Origin: Bacteroidia bacterium
GTDB taxonomy: Bacteria; Bacteroidota; Bacteroidia; B-17B0; Aurantibacillaceae
Direction of reading: 5' to 3'
NCBI GenBank assembly: GCA_025455485.1
Contig: JALOMJ010000012.1
Span: forward strand, 1 to 49,842
Length of the DNA: 49,842 bases
Shown in pieces: positions 27,301 to 35,751 of the stretch. Position numbers and translations under genes: made by a program. The notes beneath the pieces are model-generated. The model made no database searches. It had not been told where the DNA came from and was given only the letters and a program-made list of their open reading frames with translations. The first letter of the stretch is position 1. The number at the start of each line of letters is the position of its first letter.

Positions 27301-28029
27301 CAGTTCTATTAATTGTTGTGATTCTTTTTTAAGGTAAGTTTCAATGTCGGTGTATTTTTCATTGAACTGGCGTAATTGACGTTCTACCTGCTCCAGCCGT
27401 ATGCTGCTGCTTTCCGTAGTGAGGGAGTTGGCAATAAAATCTTTTATAAAACGCGAATCAATACTGCTTTTTGAGGAAAGAAACACATTGGTGATAGATT
27501 TTGGAATGTTCTGGTATTTCTCGTTCCCTTTTAAAAGGTGAAACTTGGAAAGTTGTTTATCAGTTTCTGTTCCGTAAATAATGTTACGGTAGCGTTCAAA
27601 GGTATCAATCTGGTTGGAAATATAAATGCCGCGTTTTTCAATGCCGGAAATTATGTCCTTGATCTTCATGGCCTCATCGTTGCTGTTGAAGAAAAAGTCA
27701 GGATTAAACGGGGCATCAATAAAACGAAATACAATTTTGTTGTGTCGATACACCATCACCATAAAGTTTTGTTCTTCAGTGGCAATTTCATACACCAAAT
27801 ACGAATTTTCATAGCGAAAATAGTGTTCCTCAAACGATTTTTGAGAAGCCGAAATACCCAAACCGCGACTGTTGGCACTGTAAAAAAACAGAATCGCCCT
27901 TTGCAGAGAAGTTTTACCAAAATTGTTGGTGCCTACAAAACATGTGTTGCCGCTAAGCTCTATATCGGCATACTTAACGTTGGCAATGTTAATCTCTACA
28001 ATCCGATTTAATATTCTGCAATTTTCCAT
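24346..28029 (-). CDS. MukB/JetC-like SMC-family ATPase
   Basis: A 1227-residue SMC-type protein. The N-terminal head has a Walker A motif GTNNFGKT (33-40, Lys39). Two long coiled-coil arms, rich in Glu, Lys and Leu, flank a small central globular part (about 545-615, around NWHQNIGKVVNEKLLFRTDL) that should be the hinge. The C-terminal head has a non-LSGGQ signature, GSTGTDILVK (about 1125-1135), and Walker B HCIIDEVGQIS (about 1158-1168). This pattern fits MukB, MksB and Wadjet JetC better than canonical Smc or Rad50/SbcC. It follows kleisin-like and MukE-like genes, as mksF-mksE-mksB or jetA-jetB-jetC do. No JetD is adjacent. Likely role: DNA loop extrusion or plasmid recognition, as inference. 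Confidence 0.85.
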   Translation of the reverse strand: MENCRILNRIVEINIANVKYADIELSGNTCFVGTNNFGKTSLQRAILFFYSANSRGLGISASQKSFEEHYFRYENSYLVYEIATEEQNFMVMVYRHNKIVFRFIDAPFNPDFFFNSNDEAMKIKDIISGIEKRGIYISNQIDTFERYRNIIYGTETDKQLSKFHLLKGNEKYQNIPKSITNVFLSSKSSIDSRFIKDFIANSLTTESSSIRLEQVERQLRQFNEKYTDIETYLKKESQQLIELIDKKYDQVHMLKGAQMEMADKLGSSLRFAESQNEAIREAAKKKEEELTEISNAYEELKFNIENRQNNLREEIGYYDRSIREANKKLKEYKDKNIDEAVEKHAEREKLMVELNIARREYESLTSNVANIELKFSSLIEQLRNDKTAFINRINSKIGETFNHYNELQLLQKNEFSKKESELKQKREEATEAVNAEVTARQIEFNSLKSDEKVIRSTRHYENEIKSLESELNELRGVSYKNKSERAIKQNMVHTIQREWEALELKLKNSLSNRVNQTNNEIQKVKLEITEIENKLNVQNDAFYGYLEKNVKNWHQNIGKVVNEKLLFRTDLTPEMKEGATETLYGISLNLEPVELVSKSIEEYQFEKNEKLAQIRDLEDALNQFQTANTEEKMLAADKFGKQLGELKEDVKVLSYSLELADKREKKLADELEDWKIRAGKEVEESLSGNRQRLNIIEEELAILNKKKNAVLSDFNTQLERLKSYNDERLSELKEKQETEIADLEVEKKNRVKEFEKKEEDLTSEKENNFKSKGVDAKQLKEVEGRLKELQDALQEIEQFSQIISDYQKDKREIFDKLPDFIQKKEEFVNSNNALSAEVEEASRKFNMKRIELNKEKRAFDEELIAFNNGINFYSNNFRETPVYTKFADIIERAEPKRTNHNIMDLCTQLLKNDSHFNEEYGAFQRYVNEFAGKFRIDNHFNFVIRNDASQGEYERFAQNLRSFINENKIDLSIAETATQIGLVTDSIATKVKELSGQKDKIQHIIGLIAEDFKKAEFEESKLIEFIKIRLEESDNKVYRLLKRIQEFREENGMVYNEGLFNTDFATGMKREISGKAVKLLEQLRSAIKEQEQEEIRLQDLFELKFNIKEGMNETGWTHRIDSIGSTGTDILVKAIIYITLLHVFIKESSHRSSKDFKVHCIIDEVGQISAHYLRELLRFAKNRNIMMINGLPNKSGLESHYKYTYQFRREDNNNVRIFPSIVTEVEA

Positions 28030-28125
28030 ATTTCTCTTTTTAACCGTATGTTTTGTTCTCTATTTTTTTTTTGCTTGGGCCTTTTACCAGGCCACACTTA
28101 TCGCCCGCCATTGCGCTTGCTTGCT

Positions 28126-28146
28126 CAACAAACCGCCGGATTGTTG
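28126..28146 (-). other. Imperfect hairpin between the MukE-like and SMC-like genes
   Basis: CAACAA (28126-28131) pairs with TTGTTG (28141-28146), with an inner CCG/CGG stem after an A-A mismatch. It lies in the 239-base gap between two genes of the condensin-like locus. It has no T run, so it is not a plain terminator. Confidence 0.3.
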
Positions 28147-28268
28147 CCTTAATTCAATGACTCACGCGAGTGTTTGTTTCAAGTTCCTGTATTCAATTTT
28201 ATCCTTTTATCTTTTCACTTCCTCTCTAACTATAAACCTTCAACCATCTTAGCGCATCAACCTTAAAC

Positions 28269-28877
28269 CTAATTATAGATTAGTCCTTGTGTGCTGTCTC
28301 CTGAACTTCCGGTGTCTTCGTATATGGCTACTGCATTAATAATGTCAAGTAAGTAGGTATAAGAATCCAGTACTTTATAGGACTCTGTTTTTTCATCTTC
28401 CAGTTCCAAAAACGAATCTCTGCTCATCAGTTCACAAATTTCTCTTACTTTATTGTGAAGTGTTTCCGAACGGTAGAGAGGAATTTTTTGTAGTTTCTGC
28501 TTCAAGCGTACATTGGCATTACACTCTTCAGCAATTTCTGTTGGACGAAAGCGGCTGCCAATGGTTATTTTGTTGTCCATGCTAGCCAATAGATCAATAA
28601 TGTCAATGTAACGCTCGAACCGCTCGAGTTTTTTCTCCAATTCGGAATTAGGCTCTCCTAATTTTGAAAAATAGAAATAGTTGTTTCCCCTTTCAATGTT
28701 AAACCGGATGACATTAAAATAAGCCTGAAGTCGGTCGAAATTCTCAGGGTTATTGATAACGTCGTACAAACGGTTCATGCCGTCGCGACTGCCATTGCTT
28801 GAAATAAAATTACCCCTTGCCATCACAGCAAATATTTCGTGGGTTTGACGGGGTAGGTTAAAATCTTCTGCTGACAT
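28269..28877 (-). CDS. MukE/JetB-like condensin subunit
   Basis: A 202-residue acidic protein. It has the segment FAVMARGNFISSNGSRDGMN (about 16-35) followed by RLYDVINN, and RFNIERGNNYFYFSKLGE (about 58-75). The latter resembles the conserved xERGxGYFYFS element of MukE/MksE and JetB proteins. Those proteins are built of winged-helix domains and bind kleisin and SMC heads. The gene lies between a kleisin-like gene (106-base gap) and the SMC-like gene (239-base gap) on the same strand. No TAnnTTTG promoter is visible in either gap, so the three are probably one transcript. Confidence 0.7.
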   Translation of the reverse strand: MSAEDFNLPRQTHEIFAVMARGNFISSNGSRDGMNRLYDVINNPENFDRLQAYFNVIRFNIERGNNYFYFSKLGEPNSELEKKLERFERYIDIIDLLASMDNKITIGSRFRPTEIAEECNANVRLKQKLQKIPLYRSETLHNKVREICELMSRDSFLELEDEKTESYKVLDSYTYLLDIINAVAIYEDTGSSGDSTQGLIYN

Positions 28878-28983
28878 ATAACTGATTTCTAATTGATGAT
28901 TTCTGATTTTGGTGTATTTTGTTTTTCCTTTATACCTATATTTTCAAGCTTACCATCTGCTGCTTCATCTTGATAGCAACTGC

Positions 28984-30231
28984 TTACTCATTTTTCACTG
29001 CCTTTTCCTTCTTTTTATTTTCTAACAATGGTAAAATCAAGGTGTAACCCAAACGTTTTTTGTTTTTGTTTGCATCTTCGTAATCAAAGTAATGCAAACG
29101 GTATTTAAAGTCGAGTTTGTTTTGGTATTCCATTGCAATCTCCACAAAAAGTGAGAGCCTTTCTTCAAAACTTACTTCACCAATGGCTTTAGGAAATTTA
29201 TAATCCATCAGATATTCGAACAAGTTTAGTTTGCTTTGAGTTAAAAACCGCTGAACCAATTTTTCGGTATCCAGTTTAATTTGTTGTTCAAGCCCTTTTT
29301 CTTTAAAATTGGCCCCCATTTTATCGGCTACGCCACGCAGCATTAAACGGGTGAGTTTGTATTTCTCTGCTACCTTTTTGCACAACACATGACCATCATC
29401 GCTGTAAAGAAAGTCAACCGGAATTTTTGTTTTTGGCGATTTATGTCCATTGTGTCTCAGGGTGTTGATGTTCTCAACCACTTCTTTAAAATTGGTTCGG
29501 AAAAACAAAGCCCCGTGATCTTTAATTTCTTTGAGGTGCTGAGCTTTTACGTAAACATCTAGTTGAAACTGAATTTTATTGATAAAATCTGTAATGTCGG
29601 TTTGAATCTCAATTAGGTAATCAAGGTTCTCTATCAAACTACCTTTGAGATTTTGAACAATGCCATACAATTCGGAATCTCCTGAAAGGCTGAAAAGATT
29701 GCGGTTTTCTTCCAGCAACACACCGCTGCGTTTTATAAAATCAATGATGGTGTCACGCTTGGTGCGGTAATCCTCCAGTTTTTGAAGTTTAATACGGTAA
29801 TTGCTTTCATTTTTGTATGTATCGTCAACGTTTTTCTGAAGTTTGATGATCTCGCGGGTAATGGCGGTGTTAATCCGTTTAAGGTACTTTTTAATGCTGC
29901 GCAAAAACCGCATTTCACGAACTTCCTGGTAAAAGGAAATGTGGCGGTTGAGTTCATTAAGGTAATCGTTTATCAGGCCGGGCGTTACTTCGCCAATTTC
30001 CATAAAATCCTCAAACATGGCCACCACGGCATCGTTTAAACTCACAATGCTCTCGTATTCGTAAATGAGATCGAGGGATTTGAGTTTTTGAAAGTGCTCG
30101 TGGCTAATGTCTTCCCGCGCCAGTAGCTCGTTCACGGTAATGTTCTCGCGGTTAGCGAAAAGAAGTTCTACCACCGAACGGTGCTGATAGAGTTGGGATA
30201 AGATATCGTTAACGTTGACTTGTAATGTCAT
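28984..30231 (-). CDS. Kleisin/MukF-JetA-like condensin subunit
   Basis: A 415-residue protein that starts with a predicted winged-helix region (about 1-70), continues with long helices (about 85-250, e.g. FLRSIKKYLKRINTAITREI), and ends with a second compact alpha/beta region (about 300-410) and a Lys-rich tail. The length and order (N-terminal wHTH, middle helices, C-terminal wHTH) fit the MksF/JetA group. I do not see a family-specific motif, so the assignment leans on its position as first gene of the locus and on the MukE-like and MukB-like genes behind it. A possible weak promoter (TATTTTTA) lies upstream. Confidence 0.6.
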   Translation of the reverse strand: MTLQVNVNDILSQLYQHRSVVELLFANRENITVNELLAREDISHEHFQKLKSLDLIYEYESIVSLNDAVVAMFEDFMEIGEVTPGLINDYLNELNRHISFYQEVREMRFLRSIKKYLKRINTAITREIIKLQKNVDDTYKNESNYRIKLQKLEDYRTKRDTIIDFIKRSGVLLEENRNLFSLSGDSELYGIVQNLKGSLIENLDYLIEIQTDITDFINKIQFQLDVYVKAQHLKEIKDHGALFFRTNFKEVVENINTLRHNGHKSPKTKIPVDFLYSDDGHVLCKKVAEKYKLTRLMLRGVADKMGANFKEKGLEQQIKLDTEKLVQRFLTQSKLNLFEYLMDYKFPKAIGEVSFEERLSLFVEIAMEYQNKLDFKYRLHYFDYEDANKNKKRLGYTLILPLLENKKKEKAVKNE

Positions 30232-30469
30232 AGGCTTTTCATAACATTTAAAAATACACAGTAGGGGGGAGGCCTTAAAACAGGGTTTTCAACAAAATCA
30301 GGGGTAATTCACGAAACAAGATTAAAGTGCCTGATTTTGAGTGGCTTTGATAAAATCGAAGAAAATTTAAAGTATTAACAGGTGTTACATGTTATGAACA
30401 GTTGTTGATAAACAAAGTCACAAGTTAGAAGTCAAGAGCTAAAAGTTGAGTGTGCAGCGATGTGAGTGC

Positions 30470-31642
30470 TTAACTCTTTTGGCTTTTTTCTTTTGACTTC
30501 AAACTTTTTTCATAAAGTTCCATCAGCACCCTGATAAACTCGGGCCATTGGTATTTTTTCTTCTCTTCGTGCACGGCAATACTCATTTGTGTTTCCAGGT
30601 TTTTGCTAAAGTACAATTGAATTTTTTCAGCTATCACAAGGGGTTCGGGTTCTACTACAAATCCGCAAATGCCATTCGTTACAATTTCTTTTAACCCACC
30701 CACATTGGTTACCAACATGGGTTTTTCATAAAAGTATCCAACCATGGTTACGCCGCTGTTTGTAGCATTTCGGTAGGTTTGAGCCACCAAATCACTGGCA
30801 CAGAAGTAATATTTTACATCTTCGTTGGCAATAAACTTTTCATGTAAAATAACGTTATCCCACAGACCAAGCCGGGTAATGAGCGATTTGTACTTTTCCG
30901 AATCGTCATAAAACTCTCCTGCAATTAAAAGTTTAATGTTGTTTTGTTTAATTGCTTTGGCGCTCATGGCCTCAATCAACAAATCCAGACCTTTGTAGTG
31001 GCGAATTAAACCAAAAAACAATACAAGTTTATCATTCGAATTTAAACCTAGTTTTTTTCTGGCTGCGTCTTTGCTAACTGCTTCACCGTAGGTTTCATAC
31101 ATGGGGTGTGGACTATAAGCGCGGTTTTGAGTATCAGTAAACAATGAAATATCATCAATCACTTTTCGGCTCATTGCTATAAAGCCGTGACATGATTTGA
31201 TAAAATAGCGGGTAAACATTTTGTCGCCCAAGCGTTTTTCATGCGGTAAAATATTATCGGTTAGCGCCAATACAGTGGTTTTTGATTTCACCAATCGTCC
31301 GATACTGCCAAGGCATGGACCAAAAAAGGGCAGCCAGTAGCGGAAAAGAATAAAATCGGGCTTTTCTTTTTTAATAAAACGTGCCACTTTCAGCCAATTG
31401 AAGGGGTTGATGCTGTTGATAAGGGTATGAATGAGGAGATCTTTTGGCGCTTTAGCATTTAGTTCAAATTGCGAAGAACCGGGAAACAAAAAATTCGGGT
31501 ATTGAAGCGCGTAAGAAATAATCTGCGCATTGTGCCCCTGTTGGTTTAGTTCGCGACAGAGATTTTCGTTGAACTGAGCCGGGCCCCCACGCAAAGGATA
31601 GGCAGGACCAATGATGAAGATTTTTTTAGGGTACGGGTGCAT
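30470..31642 (-). CDS. Glycosyltransferase family 4
   Basis: A 390-residue GT-B fold glycosyltransferase. The N-terminal domain starts KKIFIIGPAYPLRGGPAQFN (5-24), with the Gly-rich loop typical of GT4. The C-terminal domain has LVLFFGLIRHYKGLDLLIEAM (about 209-229), then LIAGEFYDDSEKY and the family's nucleotide-sugar acidic motif region SDLVAQTYRNATNSGVTMVGYFYEKP. It would use an NDP-sugar to extend a surface glycan or glycolipid in the cytoplasm. No other glycan gene is adjacent. TACTTTTG lies only five bases upstream of the start, so the true start may be shifted or the mRNA leaderless. Confidence 0.88.
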   Translation of the reverse strand: MHPYPKKIFIIGPAYPLRGGPAQFNENLCRELNQQGHNAQIISYALQYPNFLFPGSSQFELNAKAPKDLLIHTLINSINPFNWLKVARFIKKEKPDFILFRYWLPFFGPCLGSIGRLVKSKTTVLALTDNILPHEKRLGDKMFTRYFIKSCHGFIAMSRKVIDDISLFTDTQNRAYSPHPMYETYGEAVSKDAARKKLGLNSNDKLVLFFGLIRHYKGLDLLIEAMSAKAIKQNNIKLLIAGEFYDDSEKYKSLITRLGLWDNVILHEKFIANEDVKYYFCASDLVAQTYRNATNSGVTMVGYFYEKPMLVTNVGGLKEIVTNGICGFVVEPEPLVIAEKIQLYFSKNLETQMSIAVHEEKKKYQWPEFIRVLMELYEKSLKSKEKSQKS

Positions 31643-31745
31643 TGTTTCAAAAGTAATCAGTAATTCTGGATTGGGGAAAGTTTTACCTAGGTTAAAGAGC
31701 AGGGCCGAACAAGAATATTTAGTACATTCAATTAAAAATAGGGTT

Positions 31746-32294
31746 ATGGTAGATTTCAGACAAGTGAATTATTCGCGCACCACACTCACCGAATTAATGG
31801 TACCAGCCTACGCTAATTTTGGAGGAAAAATTCATGGAGGCATTTTGCTCTCTCTAATGGATAAGGTGGCCTATGCCTGCGCTTCGAAACACGCAGGGAA
31901 TTATTGTGTAACCGTTGCTGTGGAGAATGTGGATTTTTTACAACCCGTGGAAGTTGGTGAGATGGTGAGCATGTATGCATCAGTAAATTATGTAGGCAGT
32001 ACTTCTATGGTCATCGGCATCAAGGTAATTGCAGAAAATTTTAAAGAGGGTACGGTTAAGCATACCAATACTTCCTATTTTACTATGGTAGCCAAAGAAA
32101 ATGGTTTACCAACAAAAGTGCCGGGCCTGATACTTGAAACCAAAGAAGACATTAAACGGTTTTTGGAAGCCATCAAACGCAAGGAGTTAAAATCGAGTTA
32201 CAAGACCGAGCTACAAAAGGCCCGTATCGCCCTATTGGTGGATTCTGAAAATGATCTGTTGAAGAACGAACGGTGCCGAATTGATCTCGCTTAA
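31746..32294 (+). CDS. Acyl-CoA thioesterase (hotdog fold)
   Basis: A 182-residue hotdog-fold protein of the acyl-CoA hydrolase (BFIT/YciA) family. It has LTELMVPAYANFGGKIHGGI with the Asn/His/Gly loop, then LLSLMDKVAYACASKHAG, where the catalytic Asp lies in SLMDK. The VTVAVENVDFLQPVEVGEMV segment gives the second strand pair. It hydrolyses acyl-CoA to free fatty acid and CoA in the cytoplasm. The start MVDFRQVNYS (31746) is chosen. An in-frame extension back to 31611 would overlap the divergent GT4 start and lacks family match. The C-terminal charged tail (about 140-182) is longer than usual. Confidence 0.85.
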   Translation: MVDFRQVNYSRTTLTELMVPAYANFGGKIHGGILLSLMDKVAYACASKHAGNYCVTVAVENVDFLQPVEVGEMVSMYASVNYVGSTSMVIGIKVIAENFKEGTVKHTNTSYFTMVAKENGLPTKVPGLILETKEDIKRFLEAIKRKELKSSYKTELQKARIALLVDSENDLLKNERCRIDLA

Positions 32295-32316
32295 TTCAGG
32301 CATTTATTAAAAAGCT

Positions 32317-32354
32317 AATGGAAAATATGGATTCAGATTCCATAAAATTCCATT
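32317..32354. repeat. Hairpin between convergent genes
   Basis: An outer stem AATGGAA/TTCCATT and an inner stem TATGGA/TCCATA form a two-part hairpin in the 131-base gap between the thioesterase and the leftward hypothetical gene. It lacks a T run. It may mark the 3' ends of both transcripts. Confidence 0.4.
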
Positions 32355-32425
32355 ATATGAGTATATTTATTTGATATACAATAGTTTAAATTTATTGAAT
32401 TTCTTATTCTGAAACTGAGCGCTGC

Positions 32426-33142
32426 TTAAAGGTGTGCTTCGTCTCCAAACCCACCTCCGCTTTCGGTGCCGCCAAGGTAGCCAAGGCGTTTGCCTGTACG
32501 CAACGCACTGCTGCTGGATTTTTCCTGAATTTCATTTACTGTTACCATGCGCACCGAATCAAATGGAGGCGTAAATAAGTCGAAGGTGATGGAATAAATG
32601 ATTAATTCGTTCACAATATCACTTAGGTTTTCTTTGTTGATTGGCGCATCGCTGAAGCGGTTGTATTTTGCACCAAATTTTGTTTTGGTTTCTACAAAAA
32701 ATCGTTTCTCACGGTTCACAAAAATTCTGGCAATGAGGTAACCCAAATCACCCAGTCGGTTGTACTTAAATGAATCGGCCAAAAAATTGTACACACTGAT
32801 AATTCCGCAAAAGGAATTGAAATCGTTTTCTTTAATGTAACTGGTTTTGTACATGGGGTGTGAGCGATCAAACTCAAACACATTAGAGTGCATTTCAAAA
32901 TCAAGCATGTCTCCGGCTACTTTCAGTTGCATGGATTGTATGCTTAGATCTTTATAAAAAATATTTACCCGTTTATCAACCTTAGTCACCTGATTACTAA
33001 TGTCTTCAGCTTTTTCTTTGAGCAAATCCTTCAGGTCGTTAAATACCGAAATGGTATTGGAGTAAACGTCCTGCTTCATCACCGATTTTTCGCTGAGCAG
33101 TTTAATGATGGTTTCCCGTTGTTTGATTTCCTGTTCACTCAT
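32426..33142 (-). CDS. Hypothetical protein
   Basis: I do not recognise this 238-residue protein. The N-terminus (about 1-60) is a charged helical region with VFNDLKDLLKEKAEDISNQV. The middle (about 75-200) has FEFDRSHPMYKTSYIKE, IISVYNFLADSFKY, and GYLIARIFVNREKRFFVE, and looks like a compact alpha/beta domain. The C-terminus is Ser/Gly-rich (SSSSALRTGKRLGYLGG). The start MSEQEIKQRE at 33142 is chosen, 11 bases after the proS stop; an extension to 33211 would overlap proS. It likely shares the proS transcript. No signal peptide. Confidence 0.7.
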   Translation of the reverse strand: MSEQEIKQRETIIKLLSEKSVMKQDVYSNTISVFNDLKDLLKEKAEDISNQVTKVDKRVNIFYKDLSIQSMQLKVAGDMLDFEMHSNVFEFDRSHPMYKTSYIKENDFNSFCGIISVYNFLADSFKYNRLGDLGYLIARIFVNREKRFFVETKTKFGAKYNRFSDAPINKENLSDIVNELIIYSITFDLFTPPFDSVRMVTVNEIQEKSSSSALRTGKRLGYLGGTESGGGFGDEAHL

Positions 33143-33153
33143 GGTTATAAGGT

Positions 33154-34632
33154 TTAATAAGCTCTTGCAAATATGACGCGTTGGGCGCTGGGCTGCCCGC
33201 TGTAAATGCATTTGCCGTTTTCGGACGGATTGTTTAATGGAATGCAGCGAATGGTAGCCTTAGTTTCTTCTTTAATTTTCTCTTCGGTTTCAGAAGTTCC
33301 GTCCCAATGCGCAAGGATAAAACCACCCTTATCGTCGAGTAATCGTTTAAACTCTTCATAGTTATCGCAGGTGTGGGTCATGTTTTTCATGCGTTGTTGT
33401 GCGCGCTGAAACAAATTGCTTTGAATCTCTGCCAATAATTTCTCAATAAGGTGTTCTGCATCATTCAGATTTACTGTTTCTTTGCTAAGGGTATCTCTTC
33501 GTGCAAGTTCAAGGGTGCCGTTTTCCAAATCGCGCTCGCCAATTCCTATGCGCAGCGGTACTCCTTTTAATTCGTATTCTGCAAACTTCCAACCCGGACG
33601 TTGAGTGTCGCGATCATCAAATTTTACACTGATGTTTTTTGCCTGCAGGGCTTTTTGTAAAGGTTGTATGGCTTGCCGGATTTTTTCCAAACCCTCCTCA
33701 GATTTATAGATGGGAACAATTACCACCTGGGTAGGGGCCAGTTTTGGCGGCACCACCAAGCCTTTATCGTCGCTGTGACTCATGATTAAGGCGCCCATCA
33801 AACGAGTGCTTACACCCCAACTGGTGGCCCAAACATAATCCAGTTTACCTTCTTTGTTGGCGAATTTTACATCAAAGGCTTTGGCAAAATTTTGTCCTAA
33901 AAAGTGGGAGGTACCTGCCTGTAAGGCCTTGCCGTCTTGCATCATGGCTTCGATGCAATAGGTTTCGTCAGCCCCGGCAAAGCGTTCGTTGGCAGTTTTA
34001 ATGCCCTTTATTACTGGCATGGCCAGCCAATTTTCGGCAAAATCGGCGTAAACGCCCAGCATTTTTTCTGTTTCAAGAATTGCTTCTTCCTTGCTGGCGT
34101 GCGCGGTATGCCCTTCTTGCCATAAAAATTCGGCTGTTCTTAAGAACAAACGGGTTCGCATTTCCCAGCGCACTACGTTAGCCCATTGATTAACCAGTAT
34201 TGGCAAATCACGGTAACTTTGAATCCAACCGCGATATGTGTTCCAGATAATGGCTTCACTGGTGGGTCGTACTACCAATTCTTCTTCCAGTTTTGCTTCA
34301 GGGTCAACAATAAGTTTGCCTTTGTTCTGGGGGTCGGTTTTTAAACGGTAGTGGGTTACTACTGCACATTCTTTGGCAAACCCTTCTGCATTTTTTTCTT
34401 CTGCCTCAAACAAACTTTTCGGAATAAATAGCGGAAAGTAGGCATTTACATGCCCCGTGTCTTTAAACATTTTATCCAGGGTTTGCTGCATTTTTTCCCA
34501 AATGGCGTAGCCCGATGGTTTAATTACCATACAACCTCTAACGGCACTATGGTCGGCCAAATCGGCTTGTACTACAATATCATTGTACCATTTACTGTAA
34601 TCATCTGTTTGTGAAGTAATCCCTTTGCTCAT
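33154..34632 (-). CDS. proS: Prolyl-tRNA synthetase (archaeal/eukaryotic type)
   Basis: A 492-residue class II aminoacyl-tRNA synthetase that charges tRNA-Pro. It opens with [20 protein letters not shown], has the class II motif 2 region [11 protein letters not shown], motif 3 region in [14 protein letters not shown], and the anticodon-binding domain near 300-400 ([13 protein letters not shown]). There is no INS editing domain between motifs 2 and 3, and a zinc-type C-terminal domain follows, which is the type-3 ProS architecture found across Bacteroidota. It ends 11 bases before the hypothetical gene at 33142. No TAnnTTTG promoter was found upstream. Confidence 0.95.
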   Translation of the reverse strand: MSKGITSQTDDYSKWYNDIVVQADLADHSAVRGCMVIKPSGYAIWEKMQQTLDKMFKDTGHVNAYFPLFIPKSLFEAEEKNAEGFAKECAVVTHYRLKTDPQNKGKLIVDPEAKLEEELVVRPTSEAIIWNTYRGWIQSYRDLPILVNQWANVVRWEMRTRLFLRTAEFLWQEGHTAHASKEEAILETEKMLGVYADFAENWLAMPVIKGIKTANERFAGADETYCIEAMMQDGKALQAGTSHFLGQNFAKAFDVKFANKEGKLDYVWATSWGVSTRLMGALIMSHSDDKGLVVPPKLAPTQVVIVPIYKSEEGLEKIRQAIQPLQKALQAKNISVKFDDRDTQRPGWKFAEYELKGVPLRIGIGERDLENGTLELARRDTLSKETVNLNDAEHLIEKLLAEIQSNLFQRAQQRMKNMTHTCDNYEEFKRLLDDKGGFILAHWDGTSETEEKIKEETKATIRCIPLNNPSENGKCIYSGQPSAQRVIFARAY

Positions 34633-34798
34633 ATTTCTAAGTCACTTGGCTTTCTGTAAGCGTAAATCGTCTTGTTTTGTGTTTTTCTGCGTTTTTTCTT
34701 GTCCGGTAAATTTAATCAAATTCTCTGCTTATAAAAGATTTATCCCCGGGAGCTCAGATTTTTTATTTTCTTTGAAGTTAAATTTACACCCAACTTTT

Positions 34799-35746
34799 AT
34801 GAGTAAAAAAATATTAGCCAATGATGGAATAGATGCCCAGGGCAAAGCTATTTTAGAAAAAGCAGGATTTACCGTGGTTACAGAAAAAGTGGCACAAGAG
34901 CAATTGGCCGCAATCATCAATAAAGAAGGATATGTGGCCTTAACGGTAAGAAGTGCCACCACTGTGCGAAAGGAAGTAATTGATGCCTGCAATGGACTGA
35001 AGGTGATTGGCAGGGGTGGCGTAGGCATGGATAATATTGATGTGGAATACGCGCGATCAAAAGGCATACAGGTGATAAATACACCTGCAGCCTCAAGCAA
35101 TTCTGTGGCCGAACTTGTTTTTGCCCATTTATTTAATGCCGTTCGCTTTTTATACGACAGCAACCGTCAAATGCCCTCGGGTGGTGCGGTTAAATTTGAC
35201 GAACTCAAAAAAAAATACGCGAAAGGGGTTGAATTAAGAGGAAAACACATGGGTGTTATTGGTTTTGGACGAATTGGTCAGAATGTTGCAAAAATAGCCT
35301 TAGGCCTTGGCATGAAGGTGTTGGCATTTGATCCTTTTGTAAAACAAGCAGAGGTTGAAGTAGATATTGCCGATAAAAAAGTTAAGGTGCCTGTGCAAAC
35401 GGTTTCAATGGACGAAGTTTTAAAACAAGCCGATTTTATTACGTTTCATGTGCCGGGTGGAAAATTGATCACAGAATCTGAATTATCTGTGATGAAAAAC
35501 GGGGTTATACTAATCAATACCGCCAGAGGCGGAGTGATTGATGAAAATGAACTTTTAAAAGCTTTAAACAGCGGCAAAGTGGCCCATGCCTGTTTGGATG
35601 TTTTTGAAAATGAACCCAAACCTTCACAAGCAGTTTTAGATCATGCTAAAATTTCTCTTAGTCCGCATATCGGAGCTGCCACCAATGAGGCACAGGAAAG
35701 GATTGGCATTGAACTAGCCGAAAAAATGATTGCGGCCTTAAGTTAA
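34799..35746 (+). CDS. serA: D-2-hydroxyacid / 3-phosphoglycerate dehydrogenase
   Basis: A 315-residue NAD-dependent D-2-hydroxyacid dehydrogenase. It has the NAD-binding motif GFGRIG (155-160), an Arg in NTARGGVIDENELL, and the catalytic His in SPHIGAA (His290). The short form without ACT domain is the usual Bacteroidota SerA, oxidising 3-phosphoglycerate in serine synthesis. The start MSKKILANDG is chosen; an upstream in-frame extension to 34625 covers non-coding AT-rich DNA. It heads a row of same-strand genes (DUF1015 at 5-base gap, then yggS). Exact substrate is inferred. Confidence 0.88.
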   Translation: MSKKILANDGIDAQGKAILEKAGFTVVTEKVAQEQLAAIINKEGYVALTVRSATTVRKEVIDACNGLKVIGRGGVGMDNIDVEYARSKGIQVINTPAASSNSVAELVFAHLFNAVRFLYDSNRQMPSGGAVKFDELKKKYAKGVELRGKHMGVIGFGRIGQNVAKIALGLGMKVLAFDPFVKQAEVEVDIADKKVKVPVQTVSMDEVLKQADFITFHVPGGKLITESELSVMKNGVILINTARGGVIDENELLKALNSGKVAHACLDVFENEPKPSQAVLDHAKISLSPHIGAATNEAQERIGIELAEKMIAALS

Positions 35747-35751
35747 TCTCT

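Noticed and set aside
24346..28029. The large ATPase as SbcC/Rad50 or canonical Smc
   Set aside because: There is no zinc-hook CxxC, no SbcD-type nuclease next to it and no LSGGQ signature; the partners and order fit a MukBEF/Jet-type locus better.
30380..30469. DnaA-box-like or origin-like sequence upstream of the condensin-like genes (TTATGAACA, TTGTTGATA)
   Set aside because: The sequences differ by two or more bases from a DnaA box, and no dnaA or replication gene lies nearby. The neighbouring AGTT/GTCA-rich stretch looks like common AT-rich intergenic sequence.
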